64,000 bases of DNA, taken from contig CM060980.1 in assembly GCA_030765065.1 (NCBI GenBank), positions 61,178,364-61,242,363 of the forward strand, read 5' to 3'. The notes under the pieces are model-generated. The model was not told the origin of the DNA and made no database searches. It worked only from the letters and a program-made list of their open reading frames with translations. The DNA comes from Deroplatys truncata (Eukaryota; Arthropoda; Insecta; Mantodea; Mantidae). The number at the start of each line of letters is the position of its first letter. Positions within the stretch are counted from its first letter, which is position 1. Of the stretch, positions 36,301 through 48,121 are shown one piece after another. A program made the position numbers and the translations under genes.

Positions 36301-37767
36301 AAAGATCTGTAGGCAGATCCAGAAAGAGGCTGTTGGAGAACTTTGAGGGCCGAATGGGTAGTTTGTTGTCCATACTTTTAAGTGTAAAATGAGAACAGAA
36401 CCAACATGAGTCTGAGTTTCATTTGGATAATCTATAGATAGTAAATTTCCATTTTCATGAAATGTTACAGAGAGACACCAGTTGGTGCTCCGCAGTAGAT
36501 AACACGTCTAAGAACCAGAGAAAGAGTTTGGTATTATAGGATAGTCCAAATATTGCGATGGTTTGCTTATTAAGGTCCTTGAAAGCATAGGCTCATAAGA
36601 TTTTGACGAATCAATAAGGAATTTTCGATTGCTAACAAATTTGGGCATTTAATATGAAAAGCAGCTGGCTTATAGGTATCATATACCTTCCTTCTTGTTA
36701 TGTAGTGTCTCGCAGCACCTCCTAATAGAAATTCAGCAAAAGAGAAGGACAGAAGGAGCTATAGACCAATGCAGAGTCATGATGAAGGGTGAAGGAGGGG
36801 TATTGAGAGGAACGGCAGAGAAATGAAGGGAGGAGCGAGGGGTAGAAGAGTGGGTTGGTGCAAGCAAGAGATAGAAAAGCTGTACTTCATTGAATATTTA
36901 ATGTTTCATTACCGACTCCCTCTTTGAATGCCTTTTGAAATGACTCCAATAGCTTAACCTATATGAAGTCTCGTCTCCATCTCTTCGCTCTCAACTGTGT
37001 TTGATCAGAACGTCATTGATATTTTTTCTCTCCTTTCTCCTCCTGGAAATAGCGTACACTCGTTTACAAGATGAAGGTTTCTATCGCGACAAATCCCTGA
37101 GCGCTACGCCGGGGATTACTGCGTTGAGAATATTTCGACAGGATTTAAACCTCGACGGCCGGTGACTTTGACATCGCTGCTGAGGAATACACAAGAGAAC
37201 AGCAAGGATTATTGGAAAGACTGGCAGATATTCGTATTAACAGGACAGGTCCTGTTGCTGCCCGGCCAATTGAAAACTTGTCTTCTGGGTACAAAAAGTA
37301 TAGAATCATTTATGGAGATTATTCCTTTTAAGAACGGCGACCAGCACACAGCTCCATGAGACTTCGACTGCCTTTGATTACGATGTAATTGTGGAGAGGC
37401 TCTGTGCTCAAACTAATGAGTTTCAAATTTGCTCAGTGGATGCCACTCTAAACATTAATGTCCATACTGGGCCCAGATAGATAAATTATACGGATTTTTA
37501 ATTTCTCTCCGCTCAACTATAGAATATTCCACCTAATATTCGCTATCGATTATTCTCCAGGACTGAACGTTTTGAGGTCCTCTGACAGCAAAAAGAATAT
37601 ATTTGTTAGTTGTATGTGCGTGAGAGGGAGAGAGGGAGAGAGAGAGAGCGAGAGAGAGAATACCAAAAATGGAGTACCATATTTCATACTTAATGGTACA
37701 AGGCGTATATTTTTGTGTAATACCACGTACCACACTCAAACGTTTACCCCCCAAAAAAACTTTCAGT
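36301..37767. other. No gene; purine simple repeat inside
   Basis: A GAGA-rich tract lies at 37617-37658. Otherwise nothing recognised. Confidence 0.5.
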
Positions 37768-37769
37768 TC

Positions 37770-38095
37770 GTTTTTATGCTACCGAGCAGGTTGGCTCGGC
37801 AGTACGTGACAGACTCGTATTCGGGAGGTCCCGCGTTCGATTTCCGCCGACCACCCACTCGCATCTTGGGTTTTTCGCGATTTTCCTGGTCGGTAGGCGA
37901 ATGCTGGGTGTGGTTCCCATTTACCATGATTTCATTTCCTTTTCATCTTTCAGGTGTGCTTCCAGATTTCGTGGATGCTTGCTCCAAGGAAAGAGTATTC
38001 CCCGTGGACACCAGAGGGCTGCATGGTTGGATGGGTCATTCATCGTCTTCTCCAGACGGGTCTTCGAATCAGGAACTGTTGTGCTCCCAACATTT
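37770..38095 (+). mobile_element. SINE family S, short subfamily
   Basis: The head CTACCGAGCAGGTTGGCTCG and box B GCGTTCGATTTCC are followed by the body CATCTTTCAGGTGTGCTTCC. It matches the two separated halves at 20.7-21.6 kb. A 210-aa open frame across it has no protein-like composition and is rejected as a gene. Confidence 0.78.
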
Positions 38096-38119
38096 CTTTG
38101 TTCATTTTCCATCTAATTT

Positions 38120-38740
38120 TTGTGTAGCCTTGCTGGTTTCTTTTTTGTTTGTTTTTGTTATTTTTAAGTTCTCTTCTTTTACCCAGTTTATGATACTGTT
38201 TTAATTTGTTATTGTCATTGTATAAATTAATTAATTAATATACCTTAGCCTGGCCTTGGCAAGCTTTTAATATAGAGTCAAATGAAAAATTAAACGCCAC
38301 AGCCGGGATTTGAACACGGTACTCCCGTTCCCCATGCGGTTGCTCTAACCATTGAGCTACATGCCAGTGGGGCATTGAATTCTCTAATTGACTCAAGTTG
38401 TTTCCCAGACAGACCACTAAGGCATCTCACTCGAGATGAGAAACTTAGCGGTGACCTGCTTATCGCAAGTACTTCAGTGCTGGGTAAATGTGTTTTTAAG
38501 GTTTTTAGTTTGTTATTGTTATTGTATAAATTAAGTATACTTCAGTTGACTCTATATTAAAAATTATGATACTGTGTTTTCGTTACCGCTTATAACCGCA
38601 ATTACAAAACACACATAAACACCCCTGCCCATGGCGGGAATCCAACCCGAGACCCTCAACTTGGCGGAGCGCCGTAAGTATACACTCCAGCGACCACGGC
38701 TACGAGGGTCTACACTGTTGAAACATACACAAATGTTTGA
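38120..38740 (-). mobile_element. SINE family T interrupted by another element
   Basis: The minus-strand tRNA-like head (about 38705-38630) and body run to about 38576, then resume at 38199 and go to about 38120. The 11.7-kb copy is contiguous across this point. The gap is filled by the element at 38200-38563. Confidence 0.68.
38200..38563 (-). mobile_element. tRNA-like element (family U) nested in SINE T
   Basis: TTATGATACTGT is repeated on both sides (38188-38199 and 38564-38575) as a 12-bp target duplication. On the minus strand a tRNA-like unit with TAGCTCAATGGTTAGAGC (box A) and GTTCAAATCCC (box B) lies at about 38370-38293. TTTTAATATAGAGTCAA (38265-38281) has a perfect 17-bp inverse at 38546-38562, and a 26-bp near-perfect direct repeat lies at 38205-38230 and 38509-38534. 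It resembles 62.7-63.0 kb. Confidence 0.7.
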
Positions 38741-39690
38741 ATCAAATAAATTTTAGCTTTAAGTTGTTTTTTTTAATGAATAATACTGTTTTAGAGCTTA
38801 CACGCCTCAATTCAATGTGTTTGGCATAGGGAAAACCACATTGAAGAATTTGTCATACTGTATCATGGTTTAGAGAGCGTTTCCGGTTGAGCTCGCCGGA
38901 ATGAGGAACCGTTGTGAATAAGATGAAAATCGTTAAATAGTAATGGTTTCCCAATTTTAAAGTTTCACTCGGAAAAAAGTATATATTTTATTCTTTTACC
39001 CAATTTTTCAAATATTTTGTATAACTGAGAAACTCTTTGAAATATATAAAATGTTATATGGGGGAAATTTAGAGATCATTAAAATATGTCACTTATTTCA
39101 AACAATATTATTATTAGCTCTTTACGAAACATTCGTTGCTGTAAGTTCAAATTTTATCACCTTGAATTTTACTACCATTGTCCATGTTTTTTATTTTCCT
39201 CCGCCTATAGATACACAGAGTAACACATAGCGTAGCCGCGCAAAAACCGCATGCGAATAGGGAAGAATAAAATTACGCACTAAATGAAACATTTTGAAAC
39301 CTTGGAATTCTTTTGTATCGCATGAGTTGTTTTCCAATAGAAATGGAAGGAACGTGAATCTGAGTTCACATTTTATGTGCTCCAAGCCTGTGTTGTCCAA
39401 TTTGTTTCTATATGATAGTTTAGTGTCTTATGTGAACCCTGCCCGAGTTTTTTAGCAATCGATGTATCTAATATTTTGAACAAAATTTTAATTCTCTAAG
39501 AAATTATTTGCTACTTTAAAACACGTAGTTTTCAACTGTTTATCCCGCTGAGAATCCCTATCTAAATCATGTTATAGATAACATTGTTCAAATAATATTT
39601 TGCATATACATGTACTTATGCGGGAAGCGGTTTTATTCTTATTTTTTCTTTTCATTTATGAGGAAGTAAGAGAGAGATTATGGCTTAGTT
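38741..39690. other. No feature recognised
   Basis: AT-rich; nothing supported. Confidence 0.5.
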
Positions 39691-39702
39691 TAAGGATTAA
39701 GT

Positions 39703-40201
39703 CTAGGAGCGGAGCGCCTCGACAGCGAGGATTTTTTGTGTCTAAACCTCTGACGAGGCGCTCCAGGGATAAGAAGAGACAGAGGGCGGCCGGACCAGGA
39801 GACACGATAGGGCAGAGAGCAGGCTCCCTACCTTTTCCAGATTGAAACTCCCCGTATGGTCACTAGTACAACTCCCCCCCCCCCTGCAGGCTTGCACATC
39901 CCACTGGGGAAGGGAGGACTAAGTGTTACATAGAGCATATTTTCCCCTGCCATACAACGCCGAGATTCCCGCCGACACTTGCAACCTTGAAACAGCCAAA
40001 GCAGATGAAAGGTGAAGTGAAATGAGGATGGAGGTAAACTGGAGGGATGGCAAATTCGGCGGATGTAATAAATATCCCCAGCATTCGCTTACCGACCCGG
40101 GGAAAACTTTGAATGAATCCATGGATCAGGAATGTCAGGATTCGAAACTACGACCTCCCGAATGTGGGTCACACACGTTGCTACCTGATCCATCCCGCTC
40201 G
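39703..40201 (-). mobile_element. SINE family S
   Basis: On the minus strand the head CCGAGCGGGATGGATCAGG begins near 40201, and the body ends with the block shared with 2200-2330. TAAGGAT(T)AAG-like words flank it (about 39690 and 40202), an imperfect target duplication. It stands head-to-head, about 50 bp apart, with the next copy. Confidence 0.8.
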
Positions 40202-40254
40202 GTAAGGATAAGATTCAGTTAGATTTTGTATAAACATCCACAAGTAATGTTAAC

Positions 40255-40848
40255 CAAACGGGATGGCTCAGGCGGTTACGTCTGTGGCCCACGTTTGGGA
40301 GGTCCTGGAGTTGATCACCGGCGATCGCCCAATCTGGCCCATGGGTTTTTCGTGGCTTCCTCTGCCCGCCAGGCTTGTGCTGGGGTGGTTCATCTTCTAC
40401 CACGACTTTTCTTTCTCTCATTTCCTGTACCCATCATCTTCCTTGTCATCTGTTTCAGGGTTGTAGGACCAGGCGGCGGTGTTCGGGGGGTTGCGGCTGG
40501 GCGGCGGGTTGCGGCTGGGCGTTGGCTTGCGCTCTGTCAAGATTTCTTCCCTGGCATCACTGCGGTACCGCTCAGTTTGGTCTCTCATCGGCGTGGAGCT
40601 CTGCTCCCGTGGACCCTGGATTGTGGGCAGGGAACTTGCGGAGTCGGATGCCTTCTATCTGGAAGCGTTAGGGACCCCGTCCATGCTTGAGTCCGTGGGC
40701 ATCCGGATCTGGTCGCCCTTCGGGTTTCTCCCCCATTTCCTCCCTCCACGGGTCACATTGGAAGTACAATGGGCCGACTAGCCTGCGTGCGGCGCTCTGT
40801 CCCGGTTCCGGGGACCCCTCCGTCATATGTACTTTTACCTTTACCTTT
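40255..40848 (+). mobile_element. SINE family S, full length with target duplication
   Basis: The head AACGGGATGGCTCAGGCGG has box-B-like GGAGTTGATCACC. The long GC-rich body ends in TTTTACCTTTACCTTT. ACAAGTAATGTTAA (40240-40253) is matched by ACAAGTAAGTTAAA (40849-40862). Several overlapping frames up to 154 aa in the GC-rich body are shadows. Confidence 0.87.
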
Positions 40849-40862
40849 ACAAGTAAGTTAAA

Positions 40863-42815
40863 AACCTCATGTATATTGTGATAGAGGTGTGTATTAGACA
40901 GTTTGGACACTTGTTTTAAAAAAGTTGAGTACTGTTTATGTACTTCCAATAAATAATAGGATGTCATTGAAATAATCTTCCTCCTTTTCAGTGGTGATAG
41001 AAGAGGGTAATTCTAATTAAATTATTTTAATAACATTTCATTTTGTTCTACATTTCATTTTAAGAACTGAACAAACAGATTTTCTCAGGGTGTTTTAACA
41101 GTATACACTGCCATAATGATCGTCCAGTCCATGAAGTTCAAAGTGCGTCTAACTCGTACTAGACCTTGAAGCAGGTAACTTGGTGTGTTCGTTTAATCAG
41201 GATAAGCGTGTTCCCTCAGTTGCAGAGGGTAAAACAACCCGAAGACAAGATATCAAATAAATCAAGGACGCTTATTATTGTGCTGGTATCCCTTTGAAGA
41301 CACGAGATTTTATTTATATAAAATTACAAATAGACGAAAACATTACATAATGAACAGTGAAAAAACCCTTTTGAAAATGTAGGTTTTTATGTATTTTCAA
41401 CTGCTGAATTCGCAAATGATATTCAAAACATCCTACCACCCACAGTTTTTGTATAAATCGCATATTTTGCAATAATAATATCACATATAGAAGTAGCACA
41501 CACACATGCATGTAAATATACCAGGTGAGTCAGCTGCCCCTATTTATTTTTAAATTTATGCAACGTGCTAGGCGACATATTTGACTTAGGCCTTTCTTTA
41601 ATGTCTTCTAATGGCTGCATAACACTTTATAGAGGAGGGATAGATAACTCAATGTATAAGTGTTTTATCGGACAGAATGCAATCGCTATGTATGTCGCTA
41701 CAAAAAAACATCCCGCCCTGATACTGGGAGCTGCAGTAGTGCTTTTACCCAATTTTACAAACTTTTATTATTTAGCATACATTCATGCCCCTGAAGGAAC
41801 AACCTATCACATGCATCGGTTGACAAAACCATTTGAAAACAAAATGGCATATCTACGCAGTGCGACCAATTCTATTTAAGTCGTCAGTCAACGTTGACAA
41901 GCCTTGTCAAAAATGGTTATGTATTAGGTAAATAATTTCCCGTATGTCAGAAACTATGGCGTATTTCAGACCATACAGTAATTGTAATGACTGATGTACT
42001 TCATTTGTTTGAATTAAAACTACCATACCGAGCTCAAAACACTGTATGTCGTTGCAAAAAGCGTGTAAAGATCCGAGGTGATTCTAGTTCTGCGATTACT
42101 AATTCGTATAGGAACTTCATCGCGCAAGGTAGCATTGGCCGAATGGTATTATCAAAGTTACTTTAACGCTGTGCTACTTCTGTTCATATCCTTCGGGTAA
42201 AATTCAAAAATTTTGTTACCTTTTGTTTCATCTCTTTGTGCCTATAATTTGATATTATGATATAAATAACTTATTACATTATAGGTGTGTACAAAATAGA
42301 ATAATCACCGTGTTTTCCACCGCAAAGAAGAAGAACCGCAAAGTCCAAATCATCTACGGGCACGCATACTGAAGAATGCAGGCAGATTACACCGCGTTTG
42401 TTGCAGCATGCAAGAACGTCTCTTTTGCAACGTACATAAATGTGCATTGATGAAGGGGGTCGTCATTTTGAACATTTACTTCGTAGATGAAATCCACGCT
42501 TTTTAACAATTTATTATTCTGTTTACCCGTGAACATACCACATTTACAATCCTTTGTCAATAGAAGAAGTGAAACATAAGGCTTAAAAATGAAACAAAAA
42601 TGTTGGATTTAATATCGTCGATTTGCGCCCAAAGAATGAAAGCTAACTACGTAACACGCTTTGCAACACCAGATACGGTACAGATTATTAGGGTAAACAT
42701 ATACACAATTATCTGATTGTAATTCTTGTGTCTTTGGCTCTCAGGAGAGCCAATAACAAAAATAAATAAATTAGTACACTAAAATACAGAAAATAAACAC
42801 AAGCAGAATATAAAA
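40863..42815. other. No gene; one isolated transposon-end-like sequence
   Basis: ATACCAGGTGAGTCAGCTGC at about 41518-41537 resembles a Tc1/mariner-type end, but no partner end is found. The 104-aa frame at 41565-41879 has no recognisable domain. Confidence 0.45.
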
Positions 42816-42816
42816 A

Positions 42817-43670
42817 CTCTGATGTGTTGCACTCACATGACTTTCTCTACTCTTGTACAAACTATTTTTACATACGCTTATTGTCCATATACTTCATGTT
42901 ATCGAGATGTCAATCTTATTGCTAATTTTCTTGTAGATGCAAGGGGAATAAGGTAGGTTATAAGCGATAGTCAAATCTTTTAAGTGCTGGTTGCTATGTG
43001 GCGCATTCCATTCTATTTGCATGTCCAGGACATAAAAAAATGAATAACGAATTTGAGAAAAAGTATAAGTATTGGAAAATTTAAGGGAATAACAAGCAAT
43101 ATCTCGAAAATGGTTCACTCAACAAAAAAATGTATGTGTCATAAATTGTGTATTTTAACGCGATCTACATTTTTTGTGTAGTAAAATTTTGTCTATCTCT
43201 TATGGTTTACCGGTTATGCAAAAGTCGTTCATAATGAAGAATACTTTTGGAAACATTCCCAGAAAATTCTAGATATACACTTCATTTGTCATGAAAATAT
43301 CTTAAACATATGATATTTTAATCAAAATCGTTTTATGAGAGAATTAAAATTTTCGAAAAATGTTCCATGTAAAGGGTAATCTGGGGTGGGGTGATTTTCT
43401 TGAAAACCTTCGTGTCGCATCTCTGGAAGATACTGAACCTAAATACCAAGTTTGGTGTTTATCCGACTGTTCGTTTCTGAGTTATGCTGTTCACAGACAC
43501 ACAGACACACACACAGACGACACACAGACACACATGGACATGTTTCTAAAAATGCTTTTTTTGTATTCAGGGTGTCTCAAAACATGTATTTCCGGCGAAA
43601 TCTCGGTATGGAATTTTTGGGTGGAATACAATACTTCCCCTACTTACTGTACATAGTAGAGAAAGTAAAA
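42817..43670 (+). repeat. Dispersed repeat family A, near full length
   Basis: The best copy for defining the ends: CTGATGTGTTGCACTCACATG at the start (42819), GACTTTCTCTACT just inside, and AGTAGAGAAAGTAAAA at 43656-43671. The inverse words ACTTTCTCTACT and AGTAGAGAAAGT lie about 0.82 kb apart. A CACAGACA-type tract sits at about 43495-43540. Confidence 0.83.
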
Positions 43671-44142
43671 AGAAACAAAACAATTTGATGTTTGTATCAG
43701 ATTCGAAACTTCGAACCTAACCTTTGTTTCACCACATTCCGGCAATTAACCCACTGGGCCAGAACCCACGTACTCTATTCCGCTCTTCGGGAAAGCATTC
43801 CTCTATCTCCTTGCAAGCATTATATCTAATGAAATCTGCTTTAAGGCTTTTGCAGCTCTTTGGTTCTCATTCAGGCCTTTAATCGTTAATGTTAGTCGCG
43901 TATAGTACCGAATAGAAGGGCAGAGCTACAATAACAGTTTTTTTGCTAAGAGGGTCAAAGTTTACACATTAGACTATATAATGCGGATTGCATAGATACG
44001 AATACCTAGGGGTATATATGGCATATGAATCATGTATAAGTAGAATACAAGGTTAAAACAACAATATATTGAAATATGCACACACACACACACACCGTGA
44101 ACAGATGCATACAGAGAATGTGGTACAAAGCATACACTAACA
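43671..44142. other. No gene; short (CA)n
   Basis: A (CA)n stretch lies at about 44076-44096; otherwise nothing. Confidence 0.5.
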
Positions 44143-45070
44143 TCATTCATTCCATGTTTTCTTAGTTGTCATGGCCTGGCTTCTGCTTTTCCTCTTATGG
44201 GGAATATCCGTGTGCTCTCGGTGAAGCATCCAGCAGTAGTCGCCCATCATCGTACATCCCAAATTCCCTGGTATCGTGGCTCCATGTCTTTGATTCCTGG
44301 TGGAATCTTTCACCATGTTCCTCACTTACAGCACCCAGATTTGCAGGAAACAATGTCAAGGTACAAATTTAAAAAATGTAACTTCAAACTCATTGAGCAT
44401 TCCAGCATTCTGAATTTCGCCAGCACGTTCTTACTATGTGATATACTTTGGGCTACGATTGTTTCCCAAGACGTTTTGAAACACGTACTATAAGGCAGTC
44501 TAGGCTTCTAGCTCCACGGCGTTCATTGAATGAAGGGAATCTTCATCTAGCATTAGTTTCCGAATATCGGAACCAGTGAACTCGCCTTATTTCAACTTCA
44601 AATTGCGTGCCTCCTTCAAATTCAGTATCGTCCGTCTCTGCACGGATCTGTGTCATCACTGTCGATGGTATATAATGTCTGCAGAGACTGTGGAATAGAT
44701 ATATCCGGGCCATGTGGAACAGGACGAATAGCTGAACGAATGTTTTTCGGAATACTCAATATTCTTCTTGTTTTTCTTGTTGAAACCTGTAACCTTAAAG
44801 AGCAGAAGTAGCAGTCGTGGGATTGATTCTGTTATTCCCGCCAGACCATAGGGATGTCAAATCGTAATGACTTCTTTTTTCTTGCCGCCCACCGCCGTAA
44901 ATCTTCTACACACACAACACCCACGATCTGTGTAGCTCATGCTTTATTGATGTCGCCTAGTTTCATTCCAAAATAGGCATGGTGGACCTTTCTCATGAAG
45001 GCAGTAATGTTTCCTCGTTATTTTTTCACCACAAATATAACAAAAACAGTTAGGAGGGTTTACACAGTCT
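44143..45070 (-). pseudogene. Pseudogene of a multi-copy arthropod cysteine-rich protein family
   Basis: Minus-strand pieces follow, in order, an uncharacterised protein family I recall as multi-copy in arthropod genomes. NCFCYICGEK (a CxxC pair) lies near 45055. A TGFNKKN block is near 44790, EFTGSDIRKLM near 44590, MSLKLHFL near 44390, and GAVSEEHGERFHQE near 44310. The end, MMGDYCWMLHREH.D.PHKRKS, stops at 44143. The parts fall in different frames with stops between them, so it is dead. It spans about 0.93 kb without introns, consistent with a retrocopy or a transposon passenger. Function of the family is unknown to me. Confidence 0.72.
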
Positions 45071-45519
45071 CAGGTGGACGTAACCTCTATCACTAACACT
45101 TACTTTCTTGCACAAACACAACACAGTGACGGACAGGCAGTGCCATTTGCAATGTGACAGTGTGCTGTGTGCCGCTAGGAGCGCAAGTGTTGAACAGTTG
45201 AAAGCGATGCACCGCTTCTGAGCTTTATATGGTGTTTTCGTGCACATCATTATTGCAAAATATGCTATTTGTGCAAAACCTGTGTGTGCTACGATGTTTT
45301 GAGTATAATTTTCGAATTTAGGACATCAGAATACATAAGGAACATGTATATTTTCGAAGAAGGTTTTTGTGCCTTGCAATTTGTTGCATTGTGTTTAACA
45401 AAACATGATCGGAATAATGTCTTCTTTGATTCGTTTATTGGCGGGGTCATATTTCATTTGCATTGTGCATATCGTTTCTGTTCTTTGTTGAATAGCCATG
45501 GGCTAATGCACACAATGTT
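45071..45519. other. No feature recognised
   Basis: Unassigned frames of 66 and 91 aa; no domain recognised. Confidence 0.45.
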
Positions 45520-45893
45520 AACCGAGCTAGGTGGCGCCGGGTAACGTGTGTGACTTGCATACAGTCTATCCCCGGTGACCACCTACTCTGACCAGTGGTT
45601 TTTCATGGTTTCCCCCGCGTTCTGTAGAAGTTTCTTCCCTAACGTCGTTGCGGAACTGCTTTGTAAGGAACCGCCTCTGGGTGCTCACAGGCGGACGCTC
45701 CTTCGATCTGGAAACGTTAGAGTTCCCATCCATACTTGCACCCGTCATCTGGATCTAGTCGCCCTTCGGGTATCTCCCCTTATCCCTCCCTACAACGAGT
45801 CACTGTAGAAGCAAAAAGGGCCATTGTGACCTACTTGCGGTGCTCTACCCCAGTTTCGGAACCTCCTCCGTTCGTATCCGAACCTTTGCCTTT
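45520..45893 (+). mobile_element. SINE family S, 3' body with diverged head
   Basis: Starts near GAGCTAGGTGGCGCCGGG. Body blocks CGATCTGGAAACGTTAGAG and GTCGCCCTTCGGGTATCTCC match 40.6-40.75 kb, and it ends near CGAACCTTTGCCTTTAA. Shortened relative to the full-length copies. Confidence 0.75.
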
Positions 45894-47378
45894 AATGTGC
45901 ATAATGCTTGATTACATCCAAGTTCTTCCTGACATATTAAATAAACTTAATAGAAATATGAATTGAAAGGAAAATACTTGATATTCAATGAAATTTAAAC
46001 GAGTTCCTATGGAAGCTTCCAAATCATTGCTGCCATAGTTACTAAGCATTATAAATTTTTCTATTTAACTACGATTTTATAAAGTAACACATCAAAATTC
46101 ATAATATAATAAATACGCTATGATGCAAAGGTAATAAGTATTTGTTTATGTTTTATCTCTGAACTCTAATGTAAAAAAACTTTTTTTTTTTTTTTTTTTT
46201 TTTTTTGCTTACAGTATAATCATTATGGGAGTTCCACGCTAGTTTAAACTTGAGCAGAATTACTAGAAACCTAACAGAAAATTCAGCTCTACGAGCCTGT
46301 GTATGTACAATTTTCTTATTTTTTTAAATACAGATACTTAAAATGGACTGTGTGTATTTAATACACATATTAATTTTAGGTAGTTATGCTAATGTTATAC
46401 ATGTCATGCTAATGTCTTCTGCAAAGTATAAATATTGTTTTGAATATGGAATAATTAAAATAGCTGTTTTGACGTTTCTTATGTGTAGAAGCATTGCCTT
46501 GTTGCATTAAATAATTTATCATGAGTAACAATAGGACTTATATAAAATGTGTTTGCTTACTGGGAAAAGAAACGTCAGGATAAAAGCCTGAAGAGGGTGG
46601 GGCAGGAAATATAGCGGCAAGGTTTATGCCGTTTTCTCCATCATGGTCTCTCCATCTCATTTCTCTTTTCTTTTTTATTTCCAGTTTCACCCTCTTTCCT
46701 TTTTTTTCAGAGTAGCGTAGGTAAAAAGAATTGATGCTTTGTGTCAGATCAGCGAATCAATTATTAATTACGTTCGTTTTCCGGTGCTTGGCTCCTCTCT
46801 ATACGCGTTAGATTCTATGACTCGATGTTAAAGGGGCTTCTCCTTCCATAATATCTAACGGCCTTCCCCCTTATTCCCTAGAGATCCTTATGCCGGCGAA
46901 CTCACTCCGGAAAACTGTCTAAAGGTTGATACATTGTGGCAAAGGATCTTGATTCCTCTTGCTTTTGCATAGACACGTTAAAACACTCACTGCGCCTGTT
47001 CAGATAGAACAACGAATTCGATTTCACGTAGAGTATATGTTGTGAATAAAGTTAGTTTTTTATTTTCTTCTGATGAATTATTGTTGCTTTGTAATTACTA
47101 AAATATGACGCAATTCAACAGTGAACCTGTTTTGAACTCATGACTCAACAAATATCTAATTCATCGGTAATACGATTAATTAAATCTCATAACCATGAAA
47201 AAGATATAATTTTCGATCAAAATAATATATTTTAACACCTTCAAAACGAATTTATTTTCGAGCAAAACTGCTCCTTAAAGCTTCACACATATCATAAATA
47301 ATTGTACCCCTAAAAGCCTGTCGTTATATTTTGGCTTATATAACTATAATTGGTAAATTTGCGATAAAGGACGGGGTG
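45894..47378. other. No gene; poly-T run
   Basis: A run of 26 T at 46181-46206. Nothing else supported. Confidence 0.5.
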
Positions 47379-47386
47379 CGCCCAAG

Positions 47387-48113
47387 CATGCCCGTACCCA
47401 GAAAAAAATTTCGGGGAGGGTTTTCCACAAGTATAATTAAACTTAACACTACCCCACACAGTTTCCATGTACCTACTCCATAGTATATATATTTATTTAT
47501 CCATATATTTAGATGCATACATAATTCATTAAATTTTTCTAGCAAAATTTACTACTAAACTAAAACCTATTCCACTGGTATCCAGAGGTTGCTTACTAAT
47601 CTCCAGTACTATATTTCCTTCATTTACTTTTTTATTTATTAAATTCATCTACCTTTTTATATTTATATAAATAATTATTTTATAACACATTTATTTTGTA
47701 ATTTATATTTTCCTTTCCTACTATCTGGATACTAATAGATTAATTGTGCCATTCTAGGAATTGCTTGAGATAGCATCATATACACTTAACACTCTGGTTG
47801 TCCATAGTATAAAGACGTTACATGGATACGAAAATTGCTTGGAGACATTATATAGACAAGAAAACCTCACCATATTGAGGACATTCCACCTTACAGCACA
47901 AAACATGGAGACTGCTTCAAAAACTGGAATGTATGGTCACCTTACCTATGTAAGGCAACGATATTAAGTTTCCCTTTTTCTTGTAGATGTGCTATTAGCA
48001 ATAGAACTAATGTTATGTAACTACAATTTCGCATATTGGTTTGCTATGAATTTAAATAAATAAAATTGTCAGAGTTTCGGGGGGTCCCTAAAACTCCCTT
48101 AAATACGGCCCTG
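47387..48113. mobile_element. Non-autonomous hAT element with perfect 8-bp target duplication
   Basis: CGCCCAAG occurs exactly at 47379-47386 and 48114-48121. Between them the element begins CATGCCCGTA and ends TACGGCCCTG, inverse at 8 of 10 positions. Both subterminal regions carry G/C-run motifs (TTCGGGGAGGG, CGGGGGGTCCC). At 727 bp with no transposase it is a passive hAT derivative. The intact duplication argues for a fairly young insertion. Confidence 0.85.
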
Positions 48114-48121
48114 CGCCCAAG

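Noticed and set aside
37572-38204. 210-aa open frame
   Set aside because: It runs across a GA-rich tract and a family S SINE and has no domain or protein-like pattern.
40226-40690. 154-aa open frame and overlapping frames
   Set aside because: They lie within the GC-rich body of a full-length SINE, which is open in several frames.
41518-41879. A transposon starting at CCAGGTGAGTCAGCTGC with a 104-aa product
   Set aside because: No partner end and no recognisable transposase; kept only as a note.
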